From NCBI RefSeq assembly GCF_020544405.1, contig NZ_CP065410.1:3720001-3784000 (forward strand): a stretch of DNA of 64,000 nt. Direction: 5' to 3'. The DNA is from Pseudomonas sp. IAC-BECa141 (GTDB lineage: Bacteria > Pseudomonadota > Gammaproteobacteria > Pseudomonadales > Pseudomonadaceae). The notes beneath the pieces were generated by a model, which searched no databases, had not been told where the DNA came from, and saw nothing but the letters and a program-made list of their open reading frames with translations. This document shows, in pieces, positions 38,566-45,866 of the stretch. The first letter of the stretch is position 1. Each line of letters starts with the position of its first letter. The position numbers were made by a program, and so were the translations under genes.

Positions 38566-39405
38566 TCATTCGTCCCGTTCGCTAACCTTCATGGCAATCC
38601 GCTTGCCCGCGCGACCGGCAATCCCGCTCGCCTGTCCGTTCTGCTGCTTGCCCATGCGCGCCTGGGTAATCAATCCGGGAATCAGCTCCCCCTCCGGCAG
38701 GTTCTTCCAGAACCGCGTCGGCAAATGCCCTTGCATGACTTTCTCGTTCAACCGCGCCGGGTTGAAGATGTGGCTGTAGTACGTCAGCCATAAATCACCG
38801 TGGGGATCATCGACGTTCTGCGCCAGTTGCTGCCACTCCACCGGGCATTGCCGTTGATGGATCAGTCGATCGCCATCGTAATAAACGCCGTCGCGGGGCG
38901 TAGCTATCAGCCAGCGATGCCGCCCCATGCGCCCGACGAAATGTTCGCTGGCGCTGTGCAGGATGTCGTGGGCCGGTTCGTGCCACGCGACATATTGCGG
39001 CCCCGGCAGATCCGCCGAGCGCTCGATGAAACGCACGAACGCATGCAGATGATGGGCTTCGCGCTGCACCTGCTTGATCCGCCGCTGCAACTCGCTGCCC
39101 AGTTTGTCACCGGCCATCATTGCGGTGCGATCGCCATGGCTGACGCGCCACAGCACTTCATACAGCAGACTCCAGCGTTGATCGCCCCGGTATCGAGATG
39201 CTTGTTCCAGGGTGTCGAGCAATGCACGCGGAATCCGCGCCTGAAACGGCCCCTGCCCTTCGGGCACCGACACGTCACTGGCGAACAGATCGCTCACGCC
39301 TTCCGACGCCCAGCTCACCAGACTCGGGTCGATTTCATGGCTGAGCAGCCAGCGCGCCTGCTGGCGCCAGATGTCGAACAGGTCGTCGCAATCGAGATTG
39401 ATCAT
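38566..39405 (-). CDS. TIGR03915-type DNA metabolism protein (uracil-glycosylase-like partner of radical SAM)
   Basis: This 279-residue protein matches the family found next to the TIGR03916 radical SAM protein, which is presumed to act in DNA modification or repair. Visible are WLLSHEIDPSLVSWASE near the start, the GPQYVAWHEPAHDILHSASEHFVGRMG segment typical of the DUF4130-like core, and a basic C-terminus. The ATG at 39405 overlaps the stop of the radical SAM gene by four bases, so they are coupled. No experimentally known activity. The LexA box in front of the operon supports a damage-response role. Confidence 0.85.
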   Translation of the reverse strand: MINLDCDDLFDIWRQQARWLLSHEIDPSLVSWASEGVSDLFASDVSVPEGQGPFQARIPRALLDTLEQASRYRGDQRWSLLYEVLWRVSHGDRTAMMAGDKLGSELQRRIKQVQREAHHLHAFVRFIERSADLPGPQYVAWHEPAHDILHSASEHFVGRMGRHRWLIATPRDGVYYDGDRLIHQRQCPVEWQQLAQNVDDPHGDLWLTYYSHIFNPARLNEKVMQGHLPTRFWKNLPEGELIPGLITQARMGKQQNGQASGIAGRAGKRIAMKVSERDE

Positions 39406-40622
39406 CCCCACAGCCCCATCTGTTGCGGCATCGGCCGGTCGCGCAGTTGCTGATAGAGCATCTGGCTGGTGACTTCTGCCTGCTGCGGGTGGTAATCGCT
39501 GGTGATGATGAACGGCTTGGCCTTGGCCAGCACGCAACGCATACGCGCCACGTCTTCGTAGCGAATGCGCCGCTGTCGACGCAGCTCCACCAGACGTTCG
39601 GTGGTGCGCAGGCCGATGCCGGGAATGCGTGAGATCAACGCCGGTTCGGCGCGGTTGAGGTCCAGCGGAAACACCTCGCGGTTCTGCAGCGCCCAGGCCA
39701 GTTTCGGGTCGATGTCCAGCGCCAGATTGCCCGGCCCCTGAAGCAACTCACCGGCGGTATAGCCATAACCGCGCAACAGAAAATCAGCCTGATACAAGCG
39801 GTGCTCGCGCATCAGTGGCGGCGCGGCCAGCGGTACGCTTTTCGGGCTGTCGGGAATCGGGCTGAACGCCGAGTAATAGACCCGGCGCAGACGGAAGTTG
39901 CCGTAGAGCGCCTGGGCGCTGTGCAGAATTGTGCTGTCGTCGGTGTCATCGGCGCCGACGATCATCTGCGTGCTCTGCCCGGCCGGGGCGAACTTTGGTG
40001 CGCGGGGTTCGTTAAGCACGGTCTGCAAGCCGGTGTAGATGGTGTTCATCGCCTGCTTGATCGAACCGATGTGCTTCTCCGGCGCCAGCGTCTGCAAACT
40101 GGCATCGGTGGGCAATTCAATGTTGACGCTCAAGCGGTCGGCATAACGCCCGGCCTCTTCGATCAGGGCAGGATCCGCGTCGGGAATGGTCTTGAGATGA
40201 ATGTAGCCACGAAACTCATGCTCTTCGCGCAACAGCTTCGCGACACGCACCAGTTGCTCCATGGTGTAGTCCGCCGAGCGGATGATCCCTGAACTGAGGA
40301 ACAACCCGCTGACGCAATTGCGCCGGTAGAAATCCAGGGTCAGCGTCACCACCTCCTCTGGAGTGAACCGCGCGCGGGGTACGTCGCTGGAGCGGCGGTT
40401 GACACAGTATTGGCAGTCGTAGAGACAGAAGTTGGTCAGCAGAACCTTGAGCAGCGACACGCAACGCCCGTCCGGCGTGTAGCTGTGGCAGATGCCCATG
40501 CCATCGGTCGAACCCAGCCCGCGCTTGCCCTCGGAGCTGCGCTTGGGCGCGCCACTGCTGGCGCAGGAGGCGTCGTACTTGGCGGCATCGGCGAGGATGC
40601 TGAGCTTGTCGATGATTTGCAT
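39402..40622 (-). CDS. putative DNA modification/repair radical SAM protein (TIGR03916-like)
   Basis: This 406-residue radical SAM enzyme has the cluster motif CLYDCQYC (Cys 66, 70, 73), a following half-barrel (GLFLSSGI, IHLKTIPDA) and a C-terminal helix-hairpin-helix DNA-binding unit (LISRIPGIGLRTTERLVELR, about 330-350). The family is paired with TIGR03915 proteins and is suspected to repair or modify DNA; the substrate is unknown. The ATG at 40622 lies 15 bases from a near-consensus LexA box at 40638-40653. That proximity would let LexA block transcription at the start site. Confidence 0.9.
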   Translation of the reverse strand: MQIIDKLSILADAAKYDASCASSGAPKRSSEGKRGLGSTDGMGICHSYTPDGRCVSLLKVLLTNFCLYDCQYCVNRRSSDVPRARFTPEEVVTLTLDFYRRNCVSGLFLSSGIIRSADYTMEQLVRVAKLLREEHEFRGYIHLKTIPDADPALIEEAGRYADRLSVNIELPTDASLQTLAPEKHIGSIKQAMNTIYTGLQTVLNEPRAPKFAPAGQSTQMIVGADDTDDSTILHSAQALYGNFRLRRVYYSAFSPIPDSPKSVPLAAPPLMREHRLYQADFLLRGYGYTAGELLQGPGNLALDIDPKLAWALQNREVFPLDLNRAEPALISRIPGIGLRTTERLVELRRQRRIRYEDVARMRCVLAKAKPFIITSDYHPQQAEVTSQMLYQQLRDRPMPQQMGLWG

Positions 40623-40637
40623 GGCACGCACTCGATA

Positions 40638-40653
40638 CTGTTCGCATATACAG
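40638..40653 (-). promoter_or_regulatory. LexA (SOS) box
   Basis: CTGTTCGCATATACAG, with the conserved CTGT-N8-ACAG core and outer TA...TA extending the dyad to 20 bases. It lies directly upstream of the radical SAM gene. This is the standard gammaproteobacterial LexA site form. Confidence 0.85.
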
Positions 40654-40884
40654 TATAGAGAGCAATTGGCTCATTCAAGGTGCAATGCCGCTCTTCGTCG
40701 GATTGTCGCGCCGCAGCAGTCAGGTCAATTTGACTCAATGGCAGTCAGATTGACTCGATATCACGAAGGTCATAATGACTATCAAATCTGCGCAGCCCTT
40801 GATATTCAAGGCTGTCCGGCATGGCCCGAAAATTGACTGACTCACGGTAGCCATTTGGCTGAAGACCAAAAACGGGAGTTGAAC

Positions 40885-41628
40885 ATGGATCATGTTTTTC
40901 AGGGCAAGCTTGCGGTCATCACCGGCGCCAGTTCGGGCATAGGCCTGGCCGCTACCGAGCGCCTGCTCGACCAAGGCGCACGCGTGTTGGCCATGTCGCG
41001 AAAGCCCGGAGCACTGGCCGAACTGCTTGAGCGGTATCCACAGCAACTGGTCTGGCATCCCGGCGATGTCACTCAAGCCTCTGACCTTGCCTCCTTGGCC
41101 GAGCAGGCTGCGAGTCTGGGCCCGGCAAGCTTCGTGGTGCCCAATGCCGGTATCGCAGAACTCGCCGACGGGCTCGACAGCTCGGCGTTCGATCGCCAAT
41201 GGGCGGTGAACGGCGCCGGAGCCCTGAACACGTTGGCTGCCCTGCGCCCGCACCTTGCTGACAAGGCGTCAGTTGTGTTCATCGGTACTTTTCTGGCCCA
41301 AATCAGTTTCGCGGGGCTGGCCGCCTACATCGCATCAAAAGCAGCGTTGATCGCCCATGCCAGGACCCTCGCGGTCGAGCTGGCGCCCCACGGCGTGCGC
41401 ATCAACTGCGTCTCCCCCGGCCCGACTGCAACGCCGATCTGGTCGACATTGGGCCTGAGTGACGAAGCGCTCCGGGACGTGGCCCAAGGCGTCAACAACC
41501 GGCTTTTGAGCGGGCAGTTTCTCGAACCTGCGGCAGTGGCCGACGTCATTCTGTTCCAACTGGGCAATGGTGCTCGCGGCGTCATCGGTCAGGATTGGGT
41601 GGTCGATAGCGGTTATACCCTGAGCTAA
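40885..41628 (+). CDS. SDR family oxidoreductase
   Basis: This 247-residue classical short-chain dehydrogenase has the cofactor motif TGASSGIGLAA (about residues 12-22), NAG in VVPNAGIAE and the catalytic YxxxK in AAYIASKAALI (Tyr about 149). The position 13 residues before the Tyr, normally Ser, reads Thr (IGTFLAQ), a conservative but unusual change. The ATG at 40885 has GGGAG seven bases upstream. Substrate unknown. The promoter region carries three TTGACT repeats. Upstream neighbour is the divergent repair operon; no functional link seen. Confidence 0.88.
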   Translation: MDHVFQGKLAVITGASSGIGLAATERLLDQGARVLAMSRKPGALAELLERYPQQLVWHPGDVTQASDLASLAEQAASLGPASFVVPNAGIAELADGLDSSAFDRQWAVNGAGALNTLAALRPHLADKASVVFIGTFLAQISFAGLAAYIASKAALIAHARTLAVELAPHGVRINCVSPGPTATPIWSTLGLSDEALRDVAQGVNNRLLSGQFLEPAAVADVILFQLGNGARGVIGQDWVVDSGYTLS

Positions 41629-41942
41629 CGCGCATGCACCGATCCGGGCGTGGAATCCGTCAGCTTGCGACCTGACGAGTCCCGCCCGGCTTCGGGCAAA
41701 ACCAGACCCCAGCGTGACGCAAATTCTCGGCGCCCTTGCACCGTCAACGTCAGCGCCCGGCAGTCCAGATCCTGCGTCACCCATTTGCGCTTCAACGCAG
41801 CCTGCAATAACGCCGCCCCGAGCGAACCGCCTAAGTGCGGCCGGCGCATGCTCCAGTCCAGACACGTCGGCACCAATGTCAGGGGCAAAGGCCGGCGATG
41901 ACGATTGCCAGCGACGATCAGTGAAATCCTCGCCCATGACAT
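41625..41942 (-). pseudogene. C-terminal remnant of an ArsR/HTH-type regulator
   Basis: The ~105-residue frame contains the C-terminal signature of a well-known ArsR-subfamily regulator (TCLDWSMRRPHLGGSLGAALLQ, then an ALKRKWVTQ wing and LTVQGRREFASRWGL). The N-terminal two thirds, including the DNA-binding helices, is absent: only ~75 bases remain before the next gene's end. It overlaps the SDR stop by four bases. Immediately beyond, the + strand reads a short open stretch (DIDLKRFAWHYRPSLNG) ending at 42021 that may be another gene fragment. The region looks like a deletion junction. Confidence 0.6.
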
Positions 41943-42017
41943 CGACCTGAAGCGGTTCGCCTGGCATTACCGCCCTTCGCTGAACGGGCGAATTCCGCTG
42001 TTCAGCGAAGTACGGGC

Positions 42018-42950
42018 TTAGGCGTTGCGTAATTCGATCGTCAGGTGCGACAACTCATGCACCGGTGCCAGACGCTCGCGAATCGCTTCAGCAGTCACGC
42101 CAGCCGCCGCGACTACGCTGACAATCGCCGCCCGCGCCTGCGGGCCGACCTGCCAGACGTGCAAATCGCTGATGCGTACGTCATCGGAGGTTTCCAGCAG
42201 TTCGCGGATCTCCTCGGCCACCGGCTCATCGGTGGTATCGAGCAGCACGGCGGCGCTGTCGCGCATCAGGTTCCAGGCCCATTTGGCGATGACGACGGAA
42301 CCGACAATGCCCATCACCGGATCCATCCACACCCAGCCCAGATAGCGACCGGCCAGCAGCGCGGCAATCGCCAGCACCGAGGTCAACGCGTCTGCCAGTA
42401 CGTGCATGTAGGCTGATCGCAGGTTGTTGTCGTGATGGTGATGATGACCGTGATCATGGCTGTGGTCGTGACTATGGCCGTGGTCATGATGGCTGTGATG
42501 GCCGGCCAGCAAAAACGCGCTGAGCAGGTTGACGCCCAGTCCGACCACGGCGATCAAGGTGGCTTCGCCGAACGCCACGCTGGTCGGCTGGAACAGACGG
42601 AAAACCGATTCCCCGGCAATCCCCAGCGACACCAGCCCCAGCACCATCGCCGAGGCAAAACCCGCCAGATCGCCGACCTTGCCGGTGCCGAAACTGTAGC
42701 GCCGGTTGTTGGCGTTGCGCCGGGCAAAACCGTAGGCCGCCGCCGCGATGCCCAAGGCGCCGGCGTGAGTCGCCATGTGGAAACCGTCGGCCAGCAATGC
42801 CATCGAACCGGTGAGATAACCGGCGGCAATCTCGCCGATCATCATCACGAAGGTCAGAACCACCACCCAGAGCGTGCGGCGGGCGTTTTCATCGTGGGAA
42901 GCACCGAGAAACTGGTGGTCGTGGGAAAAGTCATCAACCTTGAGGGTCAT
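42018..42950 (-). CDS. dmeF: cation diffusion facilitator efflux transporter DmeF-like
   Basis: This ~310-residue CDF exporter has six helices and a strongly histidine-rich cytosolic loop between TM4 and TM5 (about residues 152-178). Metal-site motifs are ADGFHMATH in TM2 and HVLADALTS in TM5. It is paired with an RcnR/DmeR-type nickel/cobalt sensor, so it probably exports Co2+ and/or Ni2+ across the inner membrane. The start is taken as ATG 42950. A GTG at 42965 overlapping the sensor's stop (GTGA) is also possible and would couple translation. Confidence 0.9.
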   Translation of the reverse strand: MTLKVDDFSHDHQFLGASHDENARRTLWVVVLTFVMMIGEIAAGYLTGSMALLADGFHMATHAGALGIAAAAYGFARRNANNRRYSFGTGKVGDLAGFASAMVLGLVSLGIAGESVFRLFQPTSVAFGEATLIAVVGLGVNLLSAFLLAGHHSHHDHGHSHDHSHDHGHHHHHDNNLRSAYMHVLADALTSVLAIAALLAGRYLGWVWMDPVMGIVGSVVIAKWAWNLMRDSAAVLLDTTDEPVAEEIRELLETSDDVRISDLHVWQVGPQARAAIVSVVAAAGVTAEAIRERLAPVHELSHLTIELRNA

Positions 42951-42961
42951 GATATCGGCGC

Positions 42962-43237
42962 TCACTTGGAATATCGGCGGATGGCCAGCAACAACTCTTC
43001 CACGCCTTGGGCGCGGGCCTCGTCGCTGAGGTCGGGACGGGCGACATGCTCGCGGGCGTGGGCCTCGATGAACTGCTCCATCAGGCCGTTGATCGCCCCG
43101 CGAACCGCCGCCATCAAGTGCAACGTCTTGGCACAATCGGCCTCGGACTCCAGCGCTTTTTCGACAGCCTGAACCTGCCCGGCAATGCGCCGGACGCGGT
43201 TAAGCAACTCGCCTTTGTGTTCGTGTGTGTGCGACAT
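42962..43237 (-). CDS. dmeR: RcnR/DmeR-type nickel/cobalt-responsive repressor (CsoR family)
   Basis: This 91-residue all-helical repressor has His3, Cys35, His60 and His64, the ligand set of the nickel/cobalt sensor RcnR, rather than the Cys-His-Cys set of copper CsoR. It should release its operator when it binds Ni or Co and so derepress itself and dmeF. The G-rich operator candidate at 43241-43259 is immediately upstream and overlaps the ribosome-binding site. Confidence 0.9.
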   Translation of the reverse strand: MSHTHEHKGELLNRVRRIAGQVQAVEKALESEADCAKTLHLMAAVRGAINGLMEQFIEAHAREHVARPDLSDEARAQGVEELLLAIRRYSK

Positions 43238-43240
43238 ACC

Positions 43241-43259
43241 TATACCCCCTACCCCTATA
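43241..43259 (-). promoter_or_regulatory. G-tract operator of the dmeRF operon
   Basis: On the - strand TATAGGGGTAGGGGGTATA: G-tracts flanked by AT-rich TATA ends, the pattern bound by RcnR/CsoR-family repressors. It ends only four bases before the dmeR start codon, so repressor binding would cover the start region, and the tract supplies the Shine-Dalgarno. Confidence 0.65.
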
Positions 43260-43413
43260 TGGCGAGCATAGTCGCTGTTTAGATCAGAAGGGGCAAGGCC
43301 TGCTTTCGACCATCCGTCGCGGCTTGAAATTTTGATGTGAATGAGGCGGCACGTCAGACGGCGCCGCCTCTGGAAGGCTGTTCAGAGGCAGGGCCGTTGG
43401 GAACCCTCGTCTG

Positions 43414-43725
43414 TCAGGCCCATTGCAGTGGCGGGGACGACGAGAAGCAGAGGTCTACGTCCAGTTGCGCGGCGGCCGACAGGTTGACCAGCGCATCGAG
43501 AGAGAATTTGTCGATTTTGCCGTTGAGTACGTCGTTGAGGCGCGGCTGGGTGATGCCAAGACGCTTGGCCGCCTCCTTCTGCGGAAGCTCCCAGGCACGA
43601 ATCGTTTCGCACAGCGTGCGCATCAGCTTGGCCCGCAGGCGCAAGTTGGCCGCTTCCTGCGGCGTGTCTTCCAGTGCATCCCAGACGCTTGAGAAACGCT
43701 GGGAAGAGTTTTGATGATCCGTCAT
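43414..43725 (-). CDS. XRE-family antitoxin (HigA-like)
   Basis: This 103-residue protein has a helix-turn-helix of the XRE type (LPQKEAAKRLGITQPRLNDVLNGKIDKFSLDALVNLSA, about residues 47-84). It lies three bases downstream of a Gp49/RelE-like toxin gene, giving the toxin-first order of HigBA systems. It should neutralise the toxin and autoregulate through the palindrome at 44151-44168. Confidence 0.87.
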   Translation of the reverse strand: MTDHQNSSQRFSSVWDALEDTPQEAANLRLRAKLMRTLCETIRAWELPQKEAAKRLGITQPRLNDVLNGKIDKFSLDALVNLSAAAQLDVDLCFSSSPPLQWA

Positions 43726-43728
43726 GGT

Positions 43729-44052
43729 TCAACCTATTTCCTGGTATCTGGCCCGTGCCAGTTCTATGTCTCGCGTCTCGGTTTTGCGCGTGGTCTTTTG
43801 CAGGGCGTGCAGCACATAAATCGCGTCAGGCCGGTTGACCACATAAAACACTCGAAACGCCCCTGAATCCTCGGTGATTCTGATTTCATTGACGCCCCGC
43901 CCGACTGTTTTCATGGGGCGCCAGTCAAAGGGTTCGTCGCCCTGTTGCAACAGATCCAGTTGGAATCCTGCAGCTCTGCGAGCATCGAGGGGAAAAGCTC
44001 TCAAATCCTTGAGCGCACTCCCGACAAACACCACGTCCTTGTGTCTTGGCAT
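43729..44052 (-). CDS. phage-derived Gp49-like / HigB-type toxin
   Basis: This 107-residue RelE/HigB superfamily protein is probably a ribosome-dependent mRNA endonuclease. Typical features are VGSALKDLRAFPLDARRAAGFQLDLLQ, the WRPMKTVGRGVNEIRI segment and FRVFYVVNRPDAIYVLHALQKTTRKT with the basic C-terminal strand. AGGAGA precedes the ATG at 44052; a longer frame upstream would run through the operator and is rejected. Located in an accessory stretch with dmeRF and the vgrG island nearby. Confidence 0.87.
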   Translation of the reverse strand: MPRHKDVVFVGSALKDLRAFPLDARRAAGFQLDLLQQGDEPFDWRPMKTVGRGVNEIRITEDSGAFRVFYVVNRPDAIYVLHALQKTTRKTETRDIELARARYQEIG

Positions 44053-44150
44053 TGGCTTCTCCTGTGTTGGAAGGAAAAGCGTAATAGCCCGGACGGAATC
44101 GTGTCGCGGCGGTGTGTTGCAAGGAATGGCAGCGATCACATACAGCAGAC

Positions 44151-44168
44151 TATATCGAAACCGATATA
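44151..44168 (-). promoter_or_regulatory. toxin-antitoxin operator palindrome
   Basis: TATATCG-AAAC-CGATATA, a perfect 18-base dyad about 100 bases upstream of the toxin start. It is a likely binding site for the XRE antitoxin. Confidence 0.65.
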
Positions 44169-44258
44169 AATCAAGTTTGAATTGGCTTATCTGACATTTG
44201 GTATCACAAAGCAGAAATTGGCGAGTCGGCACACTTGTTAAGCCCACACAGATCCCCT

Positions 44259-44287
44259 GTGGGAGCGAGCTTGCTCGCGATGGCGGA
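44259..44287. repeat. single REP unit (TGTGGGAGCGAGCTTGCTCG type)
   Basis: CCTGTGGGAGCGAGCTTGCT followed by CGCGATGGCG, the same unit as at 2821 and 4087, here as a single forward copy. Confidence 0.8.
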
Positions 44288-44410
44288 CTGAAAAATGACG
44301 CATCATTTTGCCCCCATCCGGGAGGCTACATTGCCTTGCGCCTTTGCCTACAACTACGCCAGAATCCGCCGGCTTGTGCGGTTTTGAGGGCGTCGGTAAC
44401 TTGATTCGCA

Positions 44411-44608
44411 TCACTGAATGGTCAGTGAACGGGTTTAGTCGCTCGATGATTTCTCAAAACTTTACATGTGCTCCAGACAAGTCAGGTGACCTTCATCTGC
44501 ACTCTATGGCGGCTGTGTGCAGGGCACCCTCGGGTGCGCCGGTTTTGGGAAGTCGCCGGTCGACTAACCTGCGTACAGCTGCCACCTATTCGTTTAGTCG
44601 CGAGGTGG
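44411..44608 (+). ncRNA. candidate structured leader RNA upstream of the DUF6124 gene
   Basis: Five nested or serial pairings are visible. (1) TCACTGA-ATGG-TCAGTGA at 44411-44428. (2) A 16-pair stem, 44508-44523 with 44568-44583, complete if three G-U pairs are allowed. (3) Inside it, hairpin GCACC-CTCG-GGTGC at 44524-44537. (4) AGTCG-CCGGT-CGACT at 44551-44565, whose loop could pair with GCCGG at 44538-44542. (5) CCACCT...AGGTGG at 44582-44608. GTTTAGTCGC occurs twice (44433 and 44592). The last hairpin ends 15 bases before the Shine-Dalgarno, so translation control is plausible. No known riboswitch class recognised. Confidence 0.55.
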
Positions 44609-44636
44609 TGTCGGCATCACTTTGAGGCTTTCCCGA

Positions 44637-45008
44637 ATGTTCAAATACGTACCCGATCCACCCGAAAAAGACGCTCCCAACGAGTCCGACCCGACTTCGC
44701 CCTACTCGTCCACCGACTCAAAGAAACTCCACGAAGCCGCCGAGCGCGCTCTCGACCACTACCTGAAACCCACCGCCCCGAAACAGCACTGCCCCGGCCG
44801 CATGTTCCTCATCGCCCCCCACATCGATCAACATGCCTTGCTGGCCCACGCCTGCGAATCGATGGCCTCGGCCAGCGTGATGCTCAACGACTTCGCCGCG
44901 CTGTTGGACCCGCCCTACCGCAGCACCGTGCTGGGCATCGCCCAAGTGGTGATGTGTGGCGAACTGGCGGTCAATCGGGCGCTGGACACTCTCGATGCCA
45001 CGACCTGA
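44637..45008 (+). CDS. DUF6124 family protein
   Basis: This 123-residue protein of unknown function belongs to a small Pseudomonas family. It has a Pro/Ser-rich N-terminus beginning MFKYVPDPP, the conserved SKKLHEAAERALDHYLKP segment, HALLAHACESMASASVMLNDFAALL and a C-terminal LAVNRALDTLD. No signal peptide or membrane segment; mostly helical. GAGG at 44623-44626 precedes the ATG. The gene is directly behind the folded leader and followed by a second small gene whose start is ten bases after its stop, so the two form a transcript. Confidence 0.8.
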   Translation: MFKYVPDPPEKDAPNESDPTSPYSSTDSKKLHEAAERALDHYLKPTAPKQHCPGRMFLIAPHIDQHALLAHACESMASASVMLNDFAALLDPPYRSTVLGIAQVVMCGELAVNRALDTLDATT

Positions 45009-45017
45009 GGAACACCC

Positions 45018-45299
45018 ATGGAAAGCAAATCCGATGCACACATCGTCGCCGCTCTGATCTCCATCGGCCTCAACGAAAAAGACAGCCAGTGGGCCCAGAA
45101 AGTCTGTCTGCTACTGCTCGAGAGCGAACGAAAATCCATCGTCACTGCCGCACTCAACGCCCTCACCCAACTCGCCCGTGACCATGGCGAACTGGACCGC
45201 AATCGACTGCTGCCCGCACTCACCAGCGTAAAGCGCCGATTTCCAAGCCTGACCAGCACGGTTGCCGCGACGCTGGATGAGATGGCGATTGCCGCGTAA
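45018..45299 (+). CDS. hypothetical small helical protein (93 aa)
   Basis: I do not recognise this protein. It appears all-alpha, with repeated Leu/Ala heptad-like stretches (AALISIGLNEKDSQWAQKVCLLLLES, AALNALTQLARDHGELDR) that could form HEAT-like helix pairs. The ATG follows GAGGAAC of the preceding gene's end. A bidirectional terminator comes after it at 45323-45360. Co-transcription with the DUF6124 gene suggests a joint function, which is unknown. Confidence 0.7.
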   Translation: MESKSDAHIVAALISIGLNEKDSQWAQKVCLLLLESERKSIVTAALNALTQLARDHGELDRNRLLPALTSVKRRFPSLTSTVAATLDEMAIAA

Positions 45300-45322
45300 C
45301 GCCCCAGGTAAAAAGGCAAGAA

Positions 45323-45360
45323 AAAACCCGCTGGCTCCGTGAAAGGAGACAGCGGGTTTT
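45323..45360. terminator. bidirectional rho-independent terminator
   Basis: AAAACCCGCTG...CAGCGGGTTTT arms of 11 bases, extended by CTCC/GGAG after one unpaired base on each side. It separates the convergent 45018-45299 gene and the FKBP isomerase gene. Confidence 0.92.
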
Positions 45361-45385
45361 ATGACCTCAGCAGTGAAACGGGCAA

Positions 45386-45724
45386 TCAATCCTCCCGCGT
45401 CAAAACCTCCAGCAACTCAATCTCAAACACCAGATTCGAATTAGGCGGAATCTTGCCCATCGTCCGCTCGCCATAACCCAGATGCGCCGGCACCAGCAGC
45501 TTGCGCTTGCCGCCCACCTGCATGCCCATGATCCCTTGATCCCAACCCTTGATGACCCGGCCCGTACCGATCACACACTGAAACGGCTTGCCCCGGCTCC
45601 AGGACGAATCGAATTCGGTGCCGTCTTCCAGCCAACCGGTGTACTGGGTGGTGATCAACGCGCCTTTGACGGCGGCTTTTCCGTCACCGGGCTGAAGATC
45701 GATTATCTGCAGTTCGTCATTCAT
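45386..45724 (-). CDS. FKBP-type peptidyl-prolyl cis-trans isomerase
   Basis: This 112-residue single-domain FKBP without signal peptide, hence cytosolic, should speed proline isomerisation. The family core is complete: TTQYTGWLEDGTEFDSSWSR, VIKGWDQGIMGMQVGGKRKL, HLGYGERTMGKIPPNSNLVFEIELLEV. The ATG at 45724 gives normal family length; the longer upstream frame overlaps the start region of the cyclase gene and lacks a site. Single gene. Confidence 0.9.
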   Translation of the reverse strand: MNDELQIIDLQPGDGKAAVKGALITTQYTGWLEDGTEFDSSWSRGKPFQCVIGTGRVIKGWDQGIMGMQVGGKRKLLVPAHLGYGERTMGKIPPNSNLVFEIELLEVLTRED

Positions 45725-45866
45725 AACATTCGCTCTATTGTTCCGCTGGCCGCCGTTTTCCCAGAAATGCCGGCCCTTGGCAACCGTTTGACCCCGTGTT
45801 GGCCGTGATGGATGATGGCCACCCGCCACCCATCCCGAATCGATACGCCATGTCAGCGATGTTTGA

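Larger units (their letters stand above)
44053..44636. other. 584-base non-coding stretch between the toxin and the DUF6124 gene
   Basis: Holds the toxin-antitoxin operator (44151-44168), a REP unit (44259-44287) and a folded leader (44411-44608). Short open frames here in all frames have no family resemblance or ribosome-binding site and are regarded as chance. Confidence 0.7.

Noticed and set aside
42432..42510. Short tandem repeat resembling a CRISPR-like or microsatellite array
   Set aside because: It is the histidine/aspartate-coding loop of the CDF transporter, not an array with spacers.
44308..45181. Open frames of 105 and 237 codons across the DUF6124 leader and gene
   Set aside because: They cross the folded leader and read the DUF6124 gene out of frame, giving Arg/Pro-rich sequence without a ribosome-binding site.
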